Assembly (NCBI RefSeq): GCF_900100785.1 | Contig: NZ_FNCP01000003.1 | Location: 186,001-250,000, forward strand | Origin: Desulfosporosinus hippei DSM 8344 | Lineage (GTDB): Bacteria > Bacillota > Desulfitobacteriia > Desulfitobacteriales > Desulfitobacteriaceae | Reading direction: 5' to 3' | Length of the DNA stretch: 64,000 bases | Shown here: in pieces, positions 41,678-52,543 of the stretch | How positions within the stretch are numbered: position 1 is the first letter of the stretch | Layout: every line of letters begins with the position of its first letter | Made by a program: the position numbers and the translations under genes | Notes under the pieces: model-generated | The model's input: the letters and a program-made list of their open reading frames with translations, nothing else | Databases searched by the model: none | What the model was told of the DNA's origin: nothing

Positions 41678-43219
41678 TCAAAATTCCATTAACGATTTCC
41701 CAGTCATTTCATTAGGAATAGGGATTTGAAGTAGTTTTAAAATTGTCGGAGCTATATCGCATAGTGCTCCACCTTGGCGCAGTGCTTGTCCTTTGAACCT
41801 TTCATCGGCAAGAATGAAGGGCACGCAGTTCGTGGAGTGAGCGGTTATCGGCAACATTGTCTGGGGATCTACCTTCTCCTCGGCGTTCCCATGATCTGCC
41901 GTCACAATAAGTGTTCCCTCATGTTTTCGGAGTTCATCATAGATCTGTCCTAAACATTGATCGATCACCTCTACTGCTTTGACCGTTGCCTCAAACACAC
42001 CCGTATGTCCAACCATATCTGGGTTAGCAAAATTTAGAATGATCACGTCATAAGTGGACTCTCTAATTTCTCCAAGCACAGTCTGGGTTAATTCTAAAGC
42101 ACTCATTTCAGGCTTCAGGTTATAAGTAGCGACTTTTGGCGATGGAATGAGGATACGCTCCTCCTTGGGATAGGGCTCTTCAAGCCCGCCATTAAAGAAG
42201 AAGGTGACATGGGCATATTTTTCTGTCTCAGCAATTCTTAATTGTTTTAGCCCTTGATCAGAAAGCACTTCACCTAAAGTATTATCCAAGTTTTGTTGAG
42301 GAAATGCTACAGGTGCCGGAATAGTTTCCTCATATTGAGTCATACAAACGAAGTGAACCTGCGGATGATTAGAGCGCTCAAATTCAGAAAACTCTTCATC
42401 AACAAAAGCGTGGGTTATTTCACGGGCACGATCCGAACGGAAGTTATAGAAAATTACACTATCCCCTTCTTGAACCTGGCCCACAGGGTTTCCTTCTTCA
42501 TCATCAATCACTGTAGGTATTACAAACTCATCCGTCACACGGGTGTCATAGGAAATCTCAACAGCAGATAAGGCCCCGGCTGCATGTTTGCCTTCACCAT
42601 TGACTATAGCCTGATAGCCCTTTTCTAAGCGATCCCAACGTTTGTCCCGATCCATTACGTAGTAACGACCGCTGACTGACGCTATTTTCCCCACTCCCAG
42701 ATCTTTAATCTTCCCTTCCAGCTGGCAAATATATTCTTTGGCACTTTGAGGTAAGACATCTCGTCCATCAAGAATTACATGGATATAAACCTCCGTCAGT
42801 TCCTGTTTCTTAGCCATTTCCAGAAGTGCAAATAAGTGATCGATATGAGAATGAACTCCGCCATTAGAGAGTAAACCCATTAGATGAAGTCTCTTATTAT
42901 GTACTCGAGCTCTGTCCATAGCTTCCAGCAAGACAGGGTTTTTAAATAGGGTTCCATCCTGAATCCCTTTATGTATTCGAGTTAATTCTTGATATACCAC
43001 CCTCCCTGCCCCGATGTTCAGGTGACCTACTTCCGAATTACCCATTTGGCCGTTTGGCAATCCTACGGCTTCACCGGATGCCTGAAGAGTAGTATAGGGG
43101 TATTCTCCTTCAAGACGCTTGAAGTTTGGAATATTTGCTGAGGCAATTGCATTTCCCTCATGAGTTTCCCGACAACCCCACCCATCTAAAATCATAAGGA
43201 AAACCGGTTTGATGTCCAT
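41678..43219 (-). CDS. gpmI: Phosphoglycerate mutase, cofactor-independent
   Basis: A 513-residue Mn-dependent mutase interconverting 3- and 2-phosphoglycerate. MILDGWGCRE carries the metal Asp, GQMGNSEVGHLNIGAGR the catalytic Ser, HVILDGRDVLP and GRYYVMDRDKRWDR bind substrate, and TADHGNAEE and TAHSTNCVPF complete the alkaline-phosphatase-like metal site. Full length. It lies 21 nt downstream of tpiA. Confidence 0.97.
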   Translation of the reverse strand: MDIKPVFLMILDGWGCRETHEGNAIASANIPNFKRLEGEYPYTTLQASGEAVGLPNGQMGNSEVGHLNIGAGRVVYQELTRIHKGIQDGTLFKNPVLLEAMDRARVHNKRLHLMGLLSNGGVHSHIDHLFALLEMAKKQELTEVYIHVILDGRDVLPQSAKEYICQLEGKIKDLGVGKIASVSGRYYVMDRDKRWDRLEKGYQAIVNGEGKHAAGALSAVEISYDTRVTDEFVIPTVIDDEEGNPVGQVQEGDSVIFYNFRSDRAREITHAFVDEEFSEFERSNHPQVHFVCMTQYEETIPAPVAFPQQNLDNTLGEVLSDQGLKQLRIAETEKYAHVTFFFNGGLEEPYPKEERILIPSPKVATYNLKPEMSALELTQTVLGEIRESTYDVIILNFANPDMVGHTGVFEATVKAVEVIDQCLGQIYDELRKHEGTLIVTADHGNAEEKVDPQTMLPITAHSTNCVPFILADERFKGQALRQGGALCDIAPTILKLLQIPIPNEMTGKSLMEF

Positions 43220-43240
43220 TTTATGTCCTTCCTCGCAAGT

Positions 43241-44005
43241 CTACATGGGACTTGCATTTTTGATAAGTTTCGCAAAACTAAGGGGATCAAGACTTGCCCC
43301 ACCGACTAAAGCCCCATCTACATCAGGCTCCTGCATTAGTTCCCCAATATTTTCAGCTTTGACACTGCCTCCATAGAGTATAGGAACATTCTCTGAGGCT
43401 GATCCCATCAGCTCAGTCAAGGTAGCACGGATATTAGCACACATCTCTTGAGCATCTTTACTGGATGCGGTCTTACCGGTGCCAATCGCCCAAATAGGCT
43501 CATAGGCCACAATTATCCTCAACAGATCATCTTTGGATATTCCGGAAAGAGCGCTGGCAACTTGGTTTTTTACCCACTCGGCTGCCTTCCCCTCTTCACG
43601 AAGTTTCAAATTTTCCCCGCAACAAAAGATAGGAGTTAATCCCACCGCCAATGCCTGCTGAACTTTCTTAGCAACATCATGATCCGTTTCTCCAAACATT
43701 TCCCGGCGTTCAGAGTGACCGAGTATAACGTATGTACAGGCGACATCAAGCAGCATACGCGCTGATATCTCTCCGGTATAGGCACCTTCTTCCGCCCAAG
43801 CCATATTCTGCGCACCCAGATGGACAATACTTTCTTCCAACTCATTTTTTAGAGCATGGAGAGCCGTAAACGGAGCACAGAGGACAACATCTAGGTCTGT
43901 AACATCCTTGACTTCCTCTAAAAACTTTATTGCATAGTCCTCTGCTTCATTGACAGTTTTAAACATTTTCCAGTTGCCGGCGATTACCCTTCGTCGATTA
44001 GCCAC
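43241..44005 (-). CDS. tpiA: Triosephosphate isomerase
   Basis: A 254-residue TIM-barrel enzyme that interconverts DHAP and glyceraldehyde-3-phosphate. AGNWKMFKT has the catalytic Lys, VILGHSERRE the His, AYEPIWAIGTGKTAS the catalytic Glu and flexible loop, and LYGGSVKAEN the phosphate-binding Gly. Full length, 24 nt after pgk. It links the DHAP made by the glp genes nearby with lower glycolysis. Confidence 0.97.
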   Translation of the reverse strand: MANRRRVIAGNWKMFKTVNEAEDYAIKFLEEVKDVTDLDVVLCAPFTALHALKNELEESIVHLGAQNMAWAEEGAYTGEISARMLLDVACTYVILGHSERREMFGETDHDVAKKVQQALAVGLTPIFCCGENLKLREEGKAAEWVKNQVASALSGISKDDLLRIIVAYEPIWAIGTGKTASSKDAQEMCANIRATLTELMGSASENVPILYGGSVKAENIGELMQEPDVDGALVGGASLDPLSFAKLIKNASPM

Positions 44006-44029
44006 TTACAATACCTCCTTTTGTAAGGC

Positions 44030-45214
44030 CTAGGCCTCTTCTAATGCAGCAACACCCGGTAAGATCTTGCCTTCTAAAAACTCAAGTGAAGCTCCACCCC
44101 CTGTGGAGATATGAGTCATGCGCTCCGCAACCTTCATCTTTTCCACAGCTGCCACAGAATCTCCTCCACCTACAATCGTGATTCCCCCACAGGCTGCAAC
44201 TGCTTGAGCGACCTTCTCAGTTCCTTTAGCGAAGGCTTCCATTTCAAAAACCCCCATGGGACCATTCCAAATCACGGTGCGTGCTGTGGAAATGCAAGCT
44301 TCAAACTTCTCAGCAGTGGCAGCTCCTATGTCTAAGGCCATTTCTTCCTCTCGGATTTCCGAGACCCTTACTGTACGATGAGCCGCATCGGCTTGGAAAG
44401 CAGTCGCTGCGACAACATCTATCGGTAATTCAAGTTCGACTCCTTTAGACTTTGCCTTCTCAATAAGTTGCTTAGCCAATTCTACCTTTTCCTCTTCGAG
44501 AAGGGATTTTCCCACGTTATATCCTTGGGCCTTCAGGAAGGTATTGGCCATCCCCCCACCAATGATTAAAGCATCTACCTTTTCCAGCAGATTTTCGATA
44601 ACTCCAATTTTATCACTCACTTTTGCTCCCCCAATAATTGCAACAAAAGGACGTTCTGGCCGTTCTAAAGCGTTACCCATAAATTCAACTTCTTTTTGCA
44701 TTAATAAACCGCAAACCGCCGGAATATAGTGGGTTACCCCTTCCGTTGAAGCGTGAGCACGGTGTGCCGTTCCAAAAGCGTCGTTAACAAACAACTCCGC
44801 CAACCCGGCTAGCTCCCTGGCAAAGGAAGGGTCGTTTTTCTCCTCTTCTCCATGGAAGCGGACATTTTCCAATAAGAGGACTTGCCCATCTTGCAGCTTA
44901 CTAACTGGCTCCAGGGCCGAATCCCCAATACAGTCCTTTGCGAAAACAACCTCTTGCGCTAACAAATCACTAAGATGTTTGGCAACAGGTGCTAAAGAGT
45001 ACTTGGGATTAACCTGGCCTTTTGGACGCCCCAGATGGGAAGCAAGAATAACTCTTGCTCCTTCCCTGACTAAATACAAAATCGTTGGCAAGGAGGCTTT
45101 AACACGCTTATCGTTGGTAATTTCCCCCTGTTCATTTAACGGAACATTGAAGTCCACTCGAACAAGTACTCGTTTTCCACGCACTTCTACGTCTTTTACA
45201 CTCTTTTTATTCAT
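44030..45214 (-). CDS. pgk: Phosphoglycerate kinase
   Basis: A 394-residue two-domain kinase that makes ATP from 1,3-bisphosphoglycerate. The start at 45214 ([23 protein letters not shown]) has AAAGGGGA upstream. Motifs: [38 protein letters not shown] and NGPMGVFE, with [11 protein letters not shown] binding nucleotide. It is the first gene of a pgk-tpiA-gpmI-eno operon. No gapA or cggR lies upstream; an interspersed repeat does. Confidence 0.97.
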   Translation of the reverse strand: MNKKSVKDVEVRGKRVLVRVDFNVPLNEQGEITNDKRVKASLPTILYLVREGARVILASHLGRPKGQVNPKYSLAPVAKHLSDLLAQEVVFAKDCIGDSALEPVSKLQDGQVLLLENVRFHGEEEKNDPSFARELAGLAELFVNDAFGTAHRAHASTEGVTHYIPAVCGLLMQKEVEFMGNALERPERPFVAIIGGAKVSDKIGVIENLLEKVDALIIGGGMANTFLKAQGYNVGKSLLEEEKVELAKQLIEKAKSKGVELELPIDVVAATAFQADAAHRTVRVSEIREEEMALDIGAATAEKFEACISTARTVIWNGPMGVFEMEAFAKGTEKVAQAVAACGGITIVGGGDSVAAVEKMKVAERMTHISTGGGASLEFLEGKILPGVAALEEA

Positions 45215-45306
45215 GCCAAAATCCCCTTTCACTTGACCCAAGGGTTCGGGGCCGTAATTTTTTCACCCTATAATCAGTCCCTTATTCCCGCTAAGATGTT
45301 CTGGGC

Positions 45307-45580
45307 ATCAAGTGATTCTTAGCTTCAGATGGAGTTTGCCTAAGAGGAATACTTACTCCATCTGAAGCTAAGAAGAACTTATCCAGGGACGTAGCAGCCG
45401 TTATCTCATCCTCACCGCTAAAGTTGTTCTGTGTAGTTTGCGGTTCGGCGAAAGCAACCTGCGCCGTTATGCTTTTCTTTGCTGCAGGCGGCTTGGGCGA
45501 AACCCTCACCCGGGTTTCGTCACTGGATACTTTCGTACTTTCAAGAAGAGTCTTTACGGCTGGTGAAGTCATCGGATAAA
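45307..45580 (-). repeat. Interspersed element copy A (274 bp)
   Basis: The longest of three copies. Read on the minus strand it starts TTTATCCGATGACT and ends AATCACTTGAT. The end holds a perfect 20-bp hairpin stem (TTCTTAGCTTCAGATGGAGT with its complement). A 93-codon frame inside is not shared by the other copies and is probably fortuitous. It lies between a promoter-like sequence and pgk, so it may be transcribed as leader RNA. Confidence 0.8.
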
Positions 45581-45616
45581 CTCCAGTTCATCTGTAGCAC
45601 CAGATAAATATGTATT

Positions 45617-45625
45617 AGTATACCA
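45617..45625 (-). promoter_or_regulatory. Extended -10 promoter element upstream of pgk
   Basis: TGGTATACT on the minus strand is an extended -10. It lies 37 nt before element copy A, so a transcript from here would carry the repeat in its leader before pgk. The -35 is weak. Confidence 0.45.
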
Positions 45626-45761
45626 AAAGTTCCTACTCTTATGAACTTTAATTAGCCTATTTTGTATCATTCTCTAAATAAATCCAGTTTCCTGCCATAA
45701 AACAATGTCCATTTACGATGACTATATAGAAACTGCCCTTGACCGGTAACCTTTCACTAAA

Positions 45762-47327
<1,566 letters not shown>

Positions 47328-47350
47328 TTATTCCTTAATTATACTATACT

Positions 47351-47989
47351 TCATGCTTCAGCGAGTCGTCGATTGCCTGTTTGGACATACAAAAGTGTTT
47401 CAGCCACATTTACAAGATGATCCCCCATGCGTTCAATGGTTCGGGCAATCACCAGGCACAAACCCAATTGGCCATCAGGGCATCTGGCTTGACTCCCTTT
47501 GACTAGGGCTGATTTAAAATTGTCGTAAGCTTCATCTAATACATCGTCTTCATCTGCCAAGTCCATCAGGATTTCTTTATCCCCCTTTAAGATCTCCACC
47601 GTGTGCTCGATCATCCGGAGTAGTTGCTTGGCCATCTGTTGAATATCCCCCGGCCAATTACGCTCTGGCTTTAGCTCACTCAGTTCAGCCAGATCACAAG
47701 CGTAATCAGCAGAACGTTCAAGTTCCTGGGCCATTCGCTGAAATCCTAAAATCCACCTTAAGTCTTGGCTTCTTAATTGCTGCAAACTCATAATATCAAA
47801 ACTTTGATTGACGATGTTATCCCGCAGTTGATCAATCACATCATCCTTTTTTTGCCAATCCTGCACTGTACCTCCATTTTCCAAGGCCTCAATCGCAGCA
47901 CATAAATGCCTTTGGACAGCTTCTGCCAACTCCACTGTCATTACACGCAAATTCAGCAAAACCCGATCATAACCTGATGTTCTAAGCAT
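47351..47989 (-). CDS. PhoU-like phosphate signalling protein
   Basis: A 212-residue all-helical PhoU domain protein. Two three-helix bundle repeats show conserved E/D metal motifs: ELERSADYACDLAE and RTIERMGDHLVNVAETL. PhoU proteins bind Pst transporters or PhoR and tune phosphate uptake. There is no pst operon beside it; instead it lies between glpC and glpK, near a Na/phosphate symporter and a Pho-box promoter, so a link between phosphate supply and glycerol-phosphate use is inferred. Confidence 0.85.
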   Translation of the reverse strand: MLRTSGYDRVLLNLRVMTVELAEAVQRHLCAAIEALENGGTVQDWQKKDDVIDQLRDNIVNQSFDIMSLQQLRSQDLRWILGFQRMAQELERSADYACDLAELSELKPERNWPGDIQQMAKQLLRMIEHTVEILKGDKEILMDLADEDDVLDEAYDNFKSALVKGSQARCPDGQLGLCLVIARTIERMGDHLVNVAETLLYVQTGNRRLAEA

Positions 47990-48071
47990 TCCTATGAATC
48001 ACACCTCTTTCTGTAAAGCCTACTTGATGCCAAACTCCTGCGTGCAAAGTAGCAGAGAATTCGATTAGATT

Positions 48072-48100
48072 ATTATATAGAGCCTTATACGGAGTGGAAA
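48072..48100 (-). promoter_or_regulatory. Predicted sigma-A promoter for the PhoU-like gene
   Basis: TTTCCA (48095-48100), 17-nt spacer, TATAAT (48072-48077) on the minus strand, about 85 nt upstream of the gene. The -10 is perfect; the -35 is a 4/6 match. Confidence 0.55.
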
Positions 48101-48235
48101 CCTTCTATTCTGTTTATTACAAAAATTTTCCGACAATTACTCTTAGGGTTTTGTTGCTTTCAGCTTAATTTTGCGCCTCTGCGGTGGGAAAAGCGCGCTG
48201 AATCTTTCCTTTCACCATTAATACCCATTCTCAGT

Positions 48236-49483
48236 CTACAAAAATTCCGGGCTTAATCCATAAGCTTGCATAAACACCCAAACGGGATGCTTCGTTGCTA
48301 TCCCTGAACCATGCTCGATTTGAACCTGGCATCCTCCGCATTCCGTTGCCATACTTTGAAACTCCCCAATACGGACACCCTCTTGAACTCGCTGAAACAA
48401 AGGTTCTCCAATTTGCCTGGCTATATCATACTTTTCCTGTTTGTATCCATAACTGCCGGATAGACCACAACATCCAGTGTCTAAATCCGACACACGTACC
48501 CCCGGAATCAACCGCAATAGGCGAACTGAGGGGGTTCCAATTCCTTGCGCCTTCAAATGACAGGGAGCATGATAGCCCAGGGAGACAGGAATCTCTTGAA
48601 AGTCTTGCTTTAGTCCTCCCCCCTCCTGCAGTTCCCACAAAAACTCAAAAAGATCATAAGCTTGACGGCCTATGAGTTCTGACCCTGAGACCTCTAAATT
48701 CGGATATTCCTCCTTTAACGCTAAGCCGCAGCTCGTACAGCCGGTAATAACAGGTACCCCTGATTGCAAATACGGATTCATGAGAGCCAAGTTTTTTTTG
48801 GCATTTCCCCTAGCTTCGTTAAACTTACCATTAGCCTGCAGAGGCACTCCACAACAGTGAAAGTTAGGCATGATCACATCATACCCATTGTGTTCTAAGA
48901 CTTTAATCACGGCCTGCCCTGTCAAACTGTCATTGTAGTTGATAAAACACCCGGGAAAGAAAACCACTGCTTTTGATAGCCTATGGTTTGGCACGAGCTT
49001 ATTATTCCTTATCCCTTTAAATTTTGCCTGATACGGCGGCAACGGGGCCCTTCGACTAATTCCCAGAATTTTCTCCATTAGGACTCTCACTAAGTATACT
49101 TTTAGTAAGCCATTAGTAAGACCCGGCCAGATCGTTCCTAGGCGTCCTAGGTATTCGGCTCTGCCCAAAACAAGGTCACGAACCTGCAGTCGGGTTGTTC
49201 CGCTTTTCTGAGCGGCCAAAGAGGCCTTTTCCCGAGCTCTTAAAATAATTTCTGTAATTTTAACTCCGGAGGGGCAGGTCACTTCACAGGTTTTGCAATT
49301 CGAACAATAGCTTAAACACTTGGGATCTATGTCAATACCCTCCAGCCGGAAACGCTCTGCATCAGGCCCAACACTTTTGGGCCCTGAAAAAAGAGGCTGC
49401 ACCATCGCCACCGGGCATTGGGAGGTACAGGCGCTGCACTTAATACAGGCATCTAAATTTTTAACGGAATCCAGTTTATTCAT
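48236..49483 (-). CDS. glpC: Anaerobic glycerol-3-phosphate dehydrogenase subunit C
   Basis: A 415-residue iron-sulfur protein that passes electrons from GlpAB to the membrane quinone pool. Two [4Fe-4S] motifs lie in ACIKCSACTSQCPV and SYCSNCKTCEVTCPSG. Two CCG domains follow: HCCGVPLQAN (with FFPGCFIN before it) and TGCCGLSGSYG. The start at 49483 (MNKLDSVKNLDACIK) fits the family; a longer frame overlaps glpB. Membrane helices are absent, so it is peripheral. Confidence 0.93.
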   Translation of the reverse strand: MNKLDSVKNLDACIKCSACTSQCPVAMVQPLFSGPKSVGPDAERFRLEGIDIDPKCLSYCSNCKTCEVTCPSGVKITEIILRAREKASLAAQKSGTTRLQVRDLVLGRAEYLGRLGTIWPGLTNGLLKVYLVRVLMEKILGISRRAPLPPYQAKFKGIRNNKLVPNHRLSKAVVFFPGCFINYNDSLTGQAVIKVLEHNGYDVIMPNFHCCGVPLQANGKFNEARGNAKKNLALMNPYLQSGVPVITGCTSCGLALKEEYPNLEVSGSELIGRQAYDLFEFLWELQEGGGLKQDFQEIPVSLGYHAPCHLKAQGIGTPSVRLLRLIPGVRVSDLDTGCCGLSGSYGYKQEKYDIARQIGEPLFQRVQEGVRIGEFQSMATECGGCQVQIEHGSGIATKHPVWVFMQAYGLSPEFL

Positions 49484-49499
49484 TTGACCTGCATCCTTT

Positions 49500-50693
49500 C
49501 TATACCTGCTCTCCTGCGAACCATCCTGATGCCAGAGAGACTCCTCCTCCGCAGCGCTCCACCCACGGATCCCAATGGGCCAGCATTCGACCGATAATCC
49601 GAACATTTTCTAAAAGGACTTCTTTAGAAGCGGAATCAATGGGCCTCAACTGATTATCGGTTTCAACCCCCATCCGGGCATAAGGCTGTTCCCCTAAAAA
49701 CTCTGAATTTGTCCATCCTGATGGAACAAATGGCGGCAACCCAAACACCATCTCTTTAGCTGCTTCAAGGGTCACCTCAATTCCCCCCCCAAATATCCCA
49801 CCAGTGGCCAGCACAAAAACACGAGCGGAAAACTCCGAATCCTTCCCTTTACTGTTTACAATAATTTTATGACACTGCTTACCCTTAAGCTCAACCTTCT
49901 TGACACCTGAGCCCACTAGTAACTCTCCACCTAAAGCCTTAAATTTTTGGACTAACCCCCGGTAAAGATAATATCCGCCGTCAGACGGCGGGAAGGCAGT
50001 CATTTCTATCACCGAAAAGGGCAAATTGGACTGGACCTCTCTTAATGGTTGGGAAAATACACTTGTCAGTCCCGGAAAAATAACCACTGCTTTGTCCGGT
50101 TCAAATGAGTCCAGAGACTTCCAGACACCCTTCAGAGTCTCGATCCCGGAAGCAGTACGCCAATACTTCCCACAGTCCATCCCTGTAATTGGTTTTCCGA
50201 GAGTATACCAGGCTTCAAATGCCTCTACTCGAAAGGGATGCAGCACTACCTCTGCTTGAGGATAAGCCTTTAACAAGTTACTTTTGGCAACCTCCGGAAA
50301 AAAGTCCTTCATTCCTTCAAGAGCCATTAAAATAATTTTATGAGTTTCCGAGAGAGCCTGGGTGTTCAGCCCGCGAGGAATAAGTCCCGCTTTTCTGGGG
50401 GATCCCAAAGGGGTCAAAACAAACTGCGGCTCCCTCCAATTTCCCCAATAGTCCGGAAAGAGAGTCTGGAAATATTCCGCAGCGCTGCGAACCACCCTTT
50501 CTCCCAATAAAGCATAAGGATGACTTTTCTGATTCATGAGTCTCTCTGCATCCCCCAAATCGATTACACCGGAACTATAGGTCAAGCTTCCAACTCCTTC
50601 AGAAACAATCAATACCTTTTTGCCTCTTTCAGCAGCCCGTATTCCTGCTAAAAGGCCGGCTAAACCTCCACCAATAATAATGCCATCCCACAC
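49500..50693 (-). CDS. glpB: Anaerobic glycerol-3-phosphate dehydrogenase subunit B
   Basis: A 397-residue flavoprotein subunit. It starts at GTG 50693 (MWDGIIIGGGLAGLLAGIRA) behind GAAGGAGG, so the FAD dinucleotide motif GxGxxG begins near residue 8. Other parts: VFVLATGGIFGGG and PFVPSGWTNSEF. It joins GlpA and GlpC in an oxygen-independent G3P dehydrogenase. It lies 13 nt after glpA and 16 nt before glpC, clearly one operon. Confidence 0.9.
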   Translation of the reverse strand: MWDGIIIGGGLAGLLAGIRAAERGKKVLIVSEGVGSLTYSSGVIDLGDAERLMNQKSHPYALLGERVVRSAAEYFQTLFPDYWGNWREPQFVLTPLGSPRKAGLIPRGLNTQALSETHKIILMALEGMKDFFPEVAKSNLLKAYPQAEVVLHPFRVEAFEAWYTLGKPITGMDCGKYWRTASGIETLKGVWKSLDSFEPDKAVVIFPGLTSVFSQPLREVQSNLPFSVIEMTAFPPSDGGYYLYRGLVQKFKALGGELLVGSGVKKVELKGKQCHKIIVNSKGKDSEFSARVFVLATGGIFGGGIEVTLEAAKEMVFGLPPFVPSGWTNSEFLGEQPYARMGVETDNQLRPIDSASKEVLLENVRIIGRMLAHWDPWVERCGGGVSLASGWFAGEQV

Positions 50694-50706
50694 TTGAATT
50701 CCTCCT

Positions 50707-52326
50707 TCAAATATCCCTAATCCCATTGAGCTGAAGTATACTTGTATAGATGGCCCGGGTTAACTCTGTTTCACGCAATTGCTGACCCCAAAGAATCGGC
50801 CGTATTCCCTTCCAACGTTGATTGATAAATCGTTTTAATTCATCTTGTAAGGGATCAAATTTGGCATGTTCCAATCCCAACAACGGCAAAGCACGATAGG
50901 TACAGAAAGCTCCCTGGCATGTTCCCATTCCCAGTCTGGTCTTGCGCCTTATGTCCGCCAAGTGGTGAGCGTCGGCATCCAAGGCCACCTTTTCAACCTC
51001 TGCAACAGATACCATTTCACACTCACAAAGCATCTGCCCTTTGCTGGGGTCATTTTGGATTTCTAATAACACTGCCCCAGCATCCTCTCCAAGCCGCTCA
51101 AGCATCTTCTCGGCTGCTGCACAGGGCAAAAGTTGGAGGGCTTGTTTTTTAAGATCCTCTGAAATCTCTGATAGCAATTTCTCCTGAGCAGTAGAGCAGG
51201 GCCTTAGATTTCCGAACCGTTTCGCGACCCAATCTGCAACCTTCTCTGCCATCAAACGATAGGTGGTAAACTTCCCTCCGACAATACTGATCAGCCCTTG
51301 CACCTGATCATGGATTTCATGATCAATGAGCGCAAAGTTTCTGCTGACCTCTCGCCCCTCATCCATCTTTCCTGAAACCTCACTATCTTCACGATGAAGA
51401 GGCCGCACTCCGGCAAAGGCCCGTATTACTCTACGCTCCATAATCTTAGGAAGCAGCTCCTCTCCCATCATTAATAAACGTCTGATTTCTTCCTCCTTAG
51501 GCTGATTTTCCCTTGGAGAACCTACGATTTCCGAGGTTGTACCTAAAATTGTAATAGTTTCATGTGGAACAAAAATATCTCCATCACTAGGTGGATGCAA
51601 GCGATTGATCACACGTTGAAAGAGCCGCTGATTGAAGGCTAACAAGGTCCCCTTGTCACAGATGACGTCTAAGTGGACACCGATTGAACCAGCTATCTCT
51701 GAAGCCCAGGCCCCGCCTGCATTGACTACCACTTGACAGCCAATTAATAATTCTTCCTGATTTAAAAGATTCTTGGCGGCTACCCCTACAATCCGCTTGT
51801 TTTCCAGAATAAGCCTTTCCACCCGGTGATAGGTCTTATAGTCTCCTCCATAACGTTTTGCCGATTTGGCATTGGCCCAAACAAGCTTAAATCCATCTAC
51901 TGTAGCATCGGGCACTTCGAAAACTCTTAAAATATTCCTCTTCAGCAAGGGCTCTTTCCAATAGGCCTCTGACAAAGATATTTCTCGCAGGGGAATCCCG
52001 GCATTGGCACATCCTCTAAGCCACTGCTCTACATAGTCGGGATCATCCTCCTCAGATTGCACAAACCACCCTCCCGTATCCGAAATGCAGTGGGCTGCTA
52101 TCTTTTTGAGGATAATATTCTCAGAGATACACTCCGCAGCAGACAGCGGATCCTTAACGGCATAACGTGCTCCACTGTGTAATAAGCCATGAAAACGGGA
52201 GCTTGTTCCGTGGGCTAAGTCCCCTTGCTCCAGTAATAGTGCAGAAATCCCTCGCATACTCAAATCCCGCAGAACCCCTACTCCCGTCGCACCGCCACCG
52301 ACAATTACAACCTGATAATCCTGCAT
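50707..52326 (-). CDS. glpA: Anaerobic glycerol-3-phosphate dehydrogenase subunit A
   Basis: A 539-residue FAD enzyme that oxidises glycerol-3-phosphate to DHAP. The N-terminal dinucleotide fold is VVIVGGGATGVGVLRDL, followed by GTSSRFHGLLHSGARYAV and VVNAGGAWASEIAG. The C-terminus carries a BFD-type [2Fe-2S] cluster region, CECEMVSV and GMGTCQGAFCTYR. Full length. It is the first glp gene after the ABC transporter operon's terminator. Confidence 0.93.
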   Translation of the reverse strand: MQDYQVVIVGGGATGVGVLRDLSMRGISALLLEQGDLAHGTSSRFHGLLHSGARYAVKDPLSAAECISENIILKKIAAHCISDTGGWFVQSEEDDPDYVEQWLRGCANAGIPLREISLSEAYWKEPLLKRNILRVFEVPDATVDGFKLVWANAKSAKRYGGDYKTYHRVERLILENKRIVGVAAKNLLNQEELLIGCQVVVNAGGAWASEIAGSIGVHLDVICDKGTLLAFNQRLFQRVINRLHPPSDGDIFVPHETITILGTTSEIVGSPRENQPKEEEIRRLLMMGEELLPKIMERRVIRAFAGVRPLHREDSEVSGKMDEGREVSRNFALIDHEIHDQVQGLISIVGGKFTTYRLMAEKVADWVAKRFGNLRPCSTAQEKLLSEISEDLKKQALQLLPCAAAEKMLERLGEDAGAVLLEIQNDPSKGQMLCECEMVSVAEVEKVALDADAHHLADIRRKTRLGMGTCQGAFCTYRALPLLGLEHAKFDPLQDELKRFINQRWKGIRPILWGQQLRETELTRAIYTSILQLNGIRDI

Positions 52327-52343
52327 ATTCTCTCCCCCATATT

Positions 52344-52393
52344 AAACAAAAAGCCACCGGCGGAACCGTCTAAGACGCTTCCTCCAGTGGCTT
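52344..52393 (-). terminator. Terminator between the ABC operon and glpABC
   Basis: On the minus strand AAGCCACTGGAGGAAGCGTC pairs with the facing arm ending GGTGGCTT, with a short loop and TTTTTG after it. It lies 18 nt before glpA, so glpA expression depends on read-through or a promoter in the 150-bp upstream gap. Confidence 0.75.
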
Positions 52394-52543
52394 CTCTTTT
52401 TCTCGCTTTTAAGGCCTCTTTGAAAGCATTTTTATTCAAACTTATCCATCCAGTTCTTCCATCTTCTTAGTACCTTTATCTTGTACAAAATAGCCAAACA
52501 TCTTTAACCTCAGGGAATATCCACGGTTAGGCAGAGGGTTCGC

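Noticed and set aside
45291-45572. A 93-codon frame within repeat copy A
   Set aside because: The other two copies of the element do not keep this frame, there is no convincing ribosome binding site, and the hairpin forms its C-terminal third. Treated as repeat sequence.
52442-52501. A 19-codon frame (MFGYFVQDKGTKKMEELDG) behind GAGGTTAAAG
   Set aside because: The initiation site is plausible, but it is very short and lacks comparative support. It sits between the ABC ATPase and the glpA terminator and could be a leader peptide; not called.
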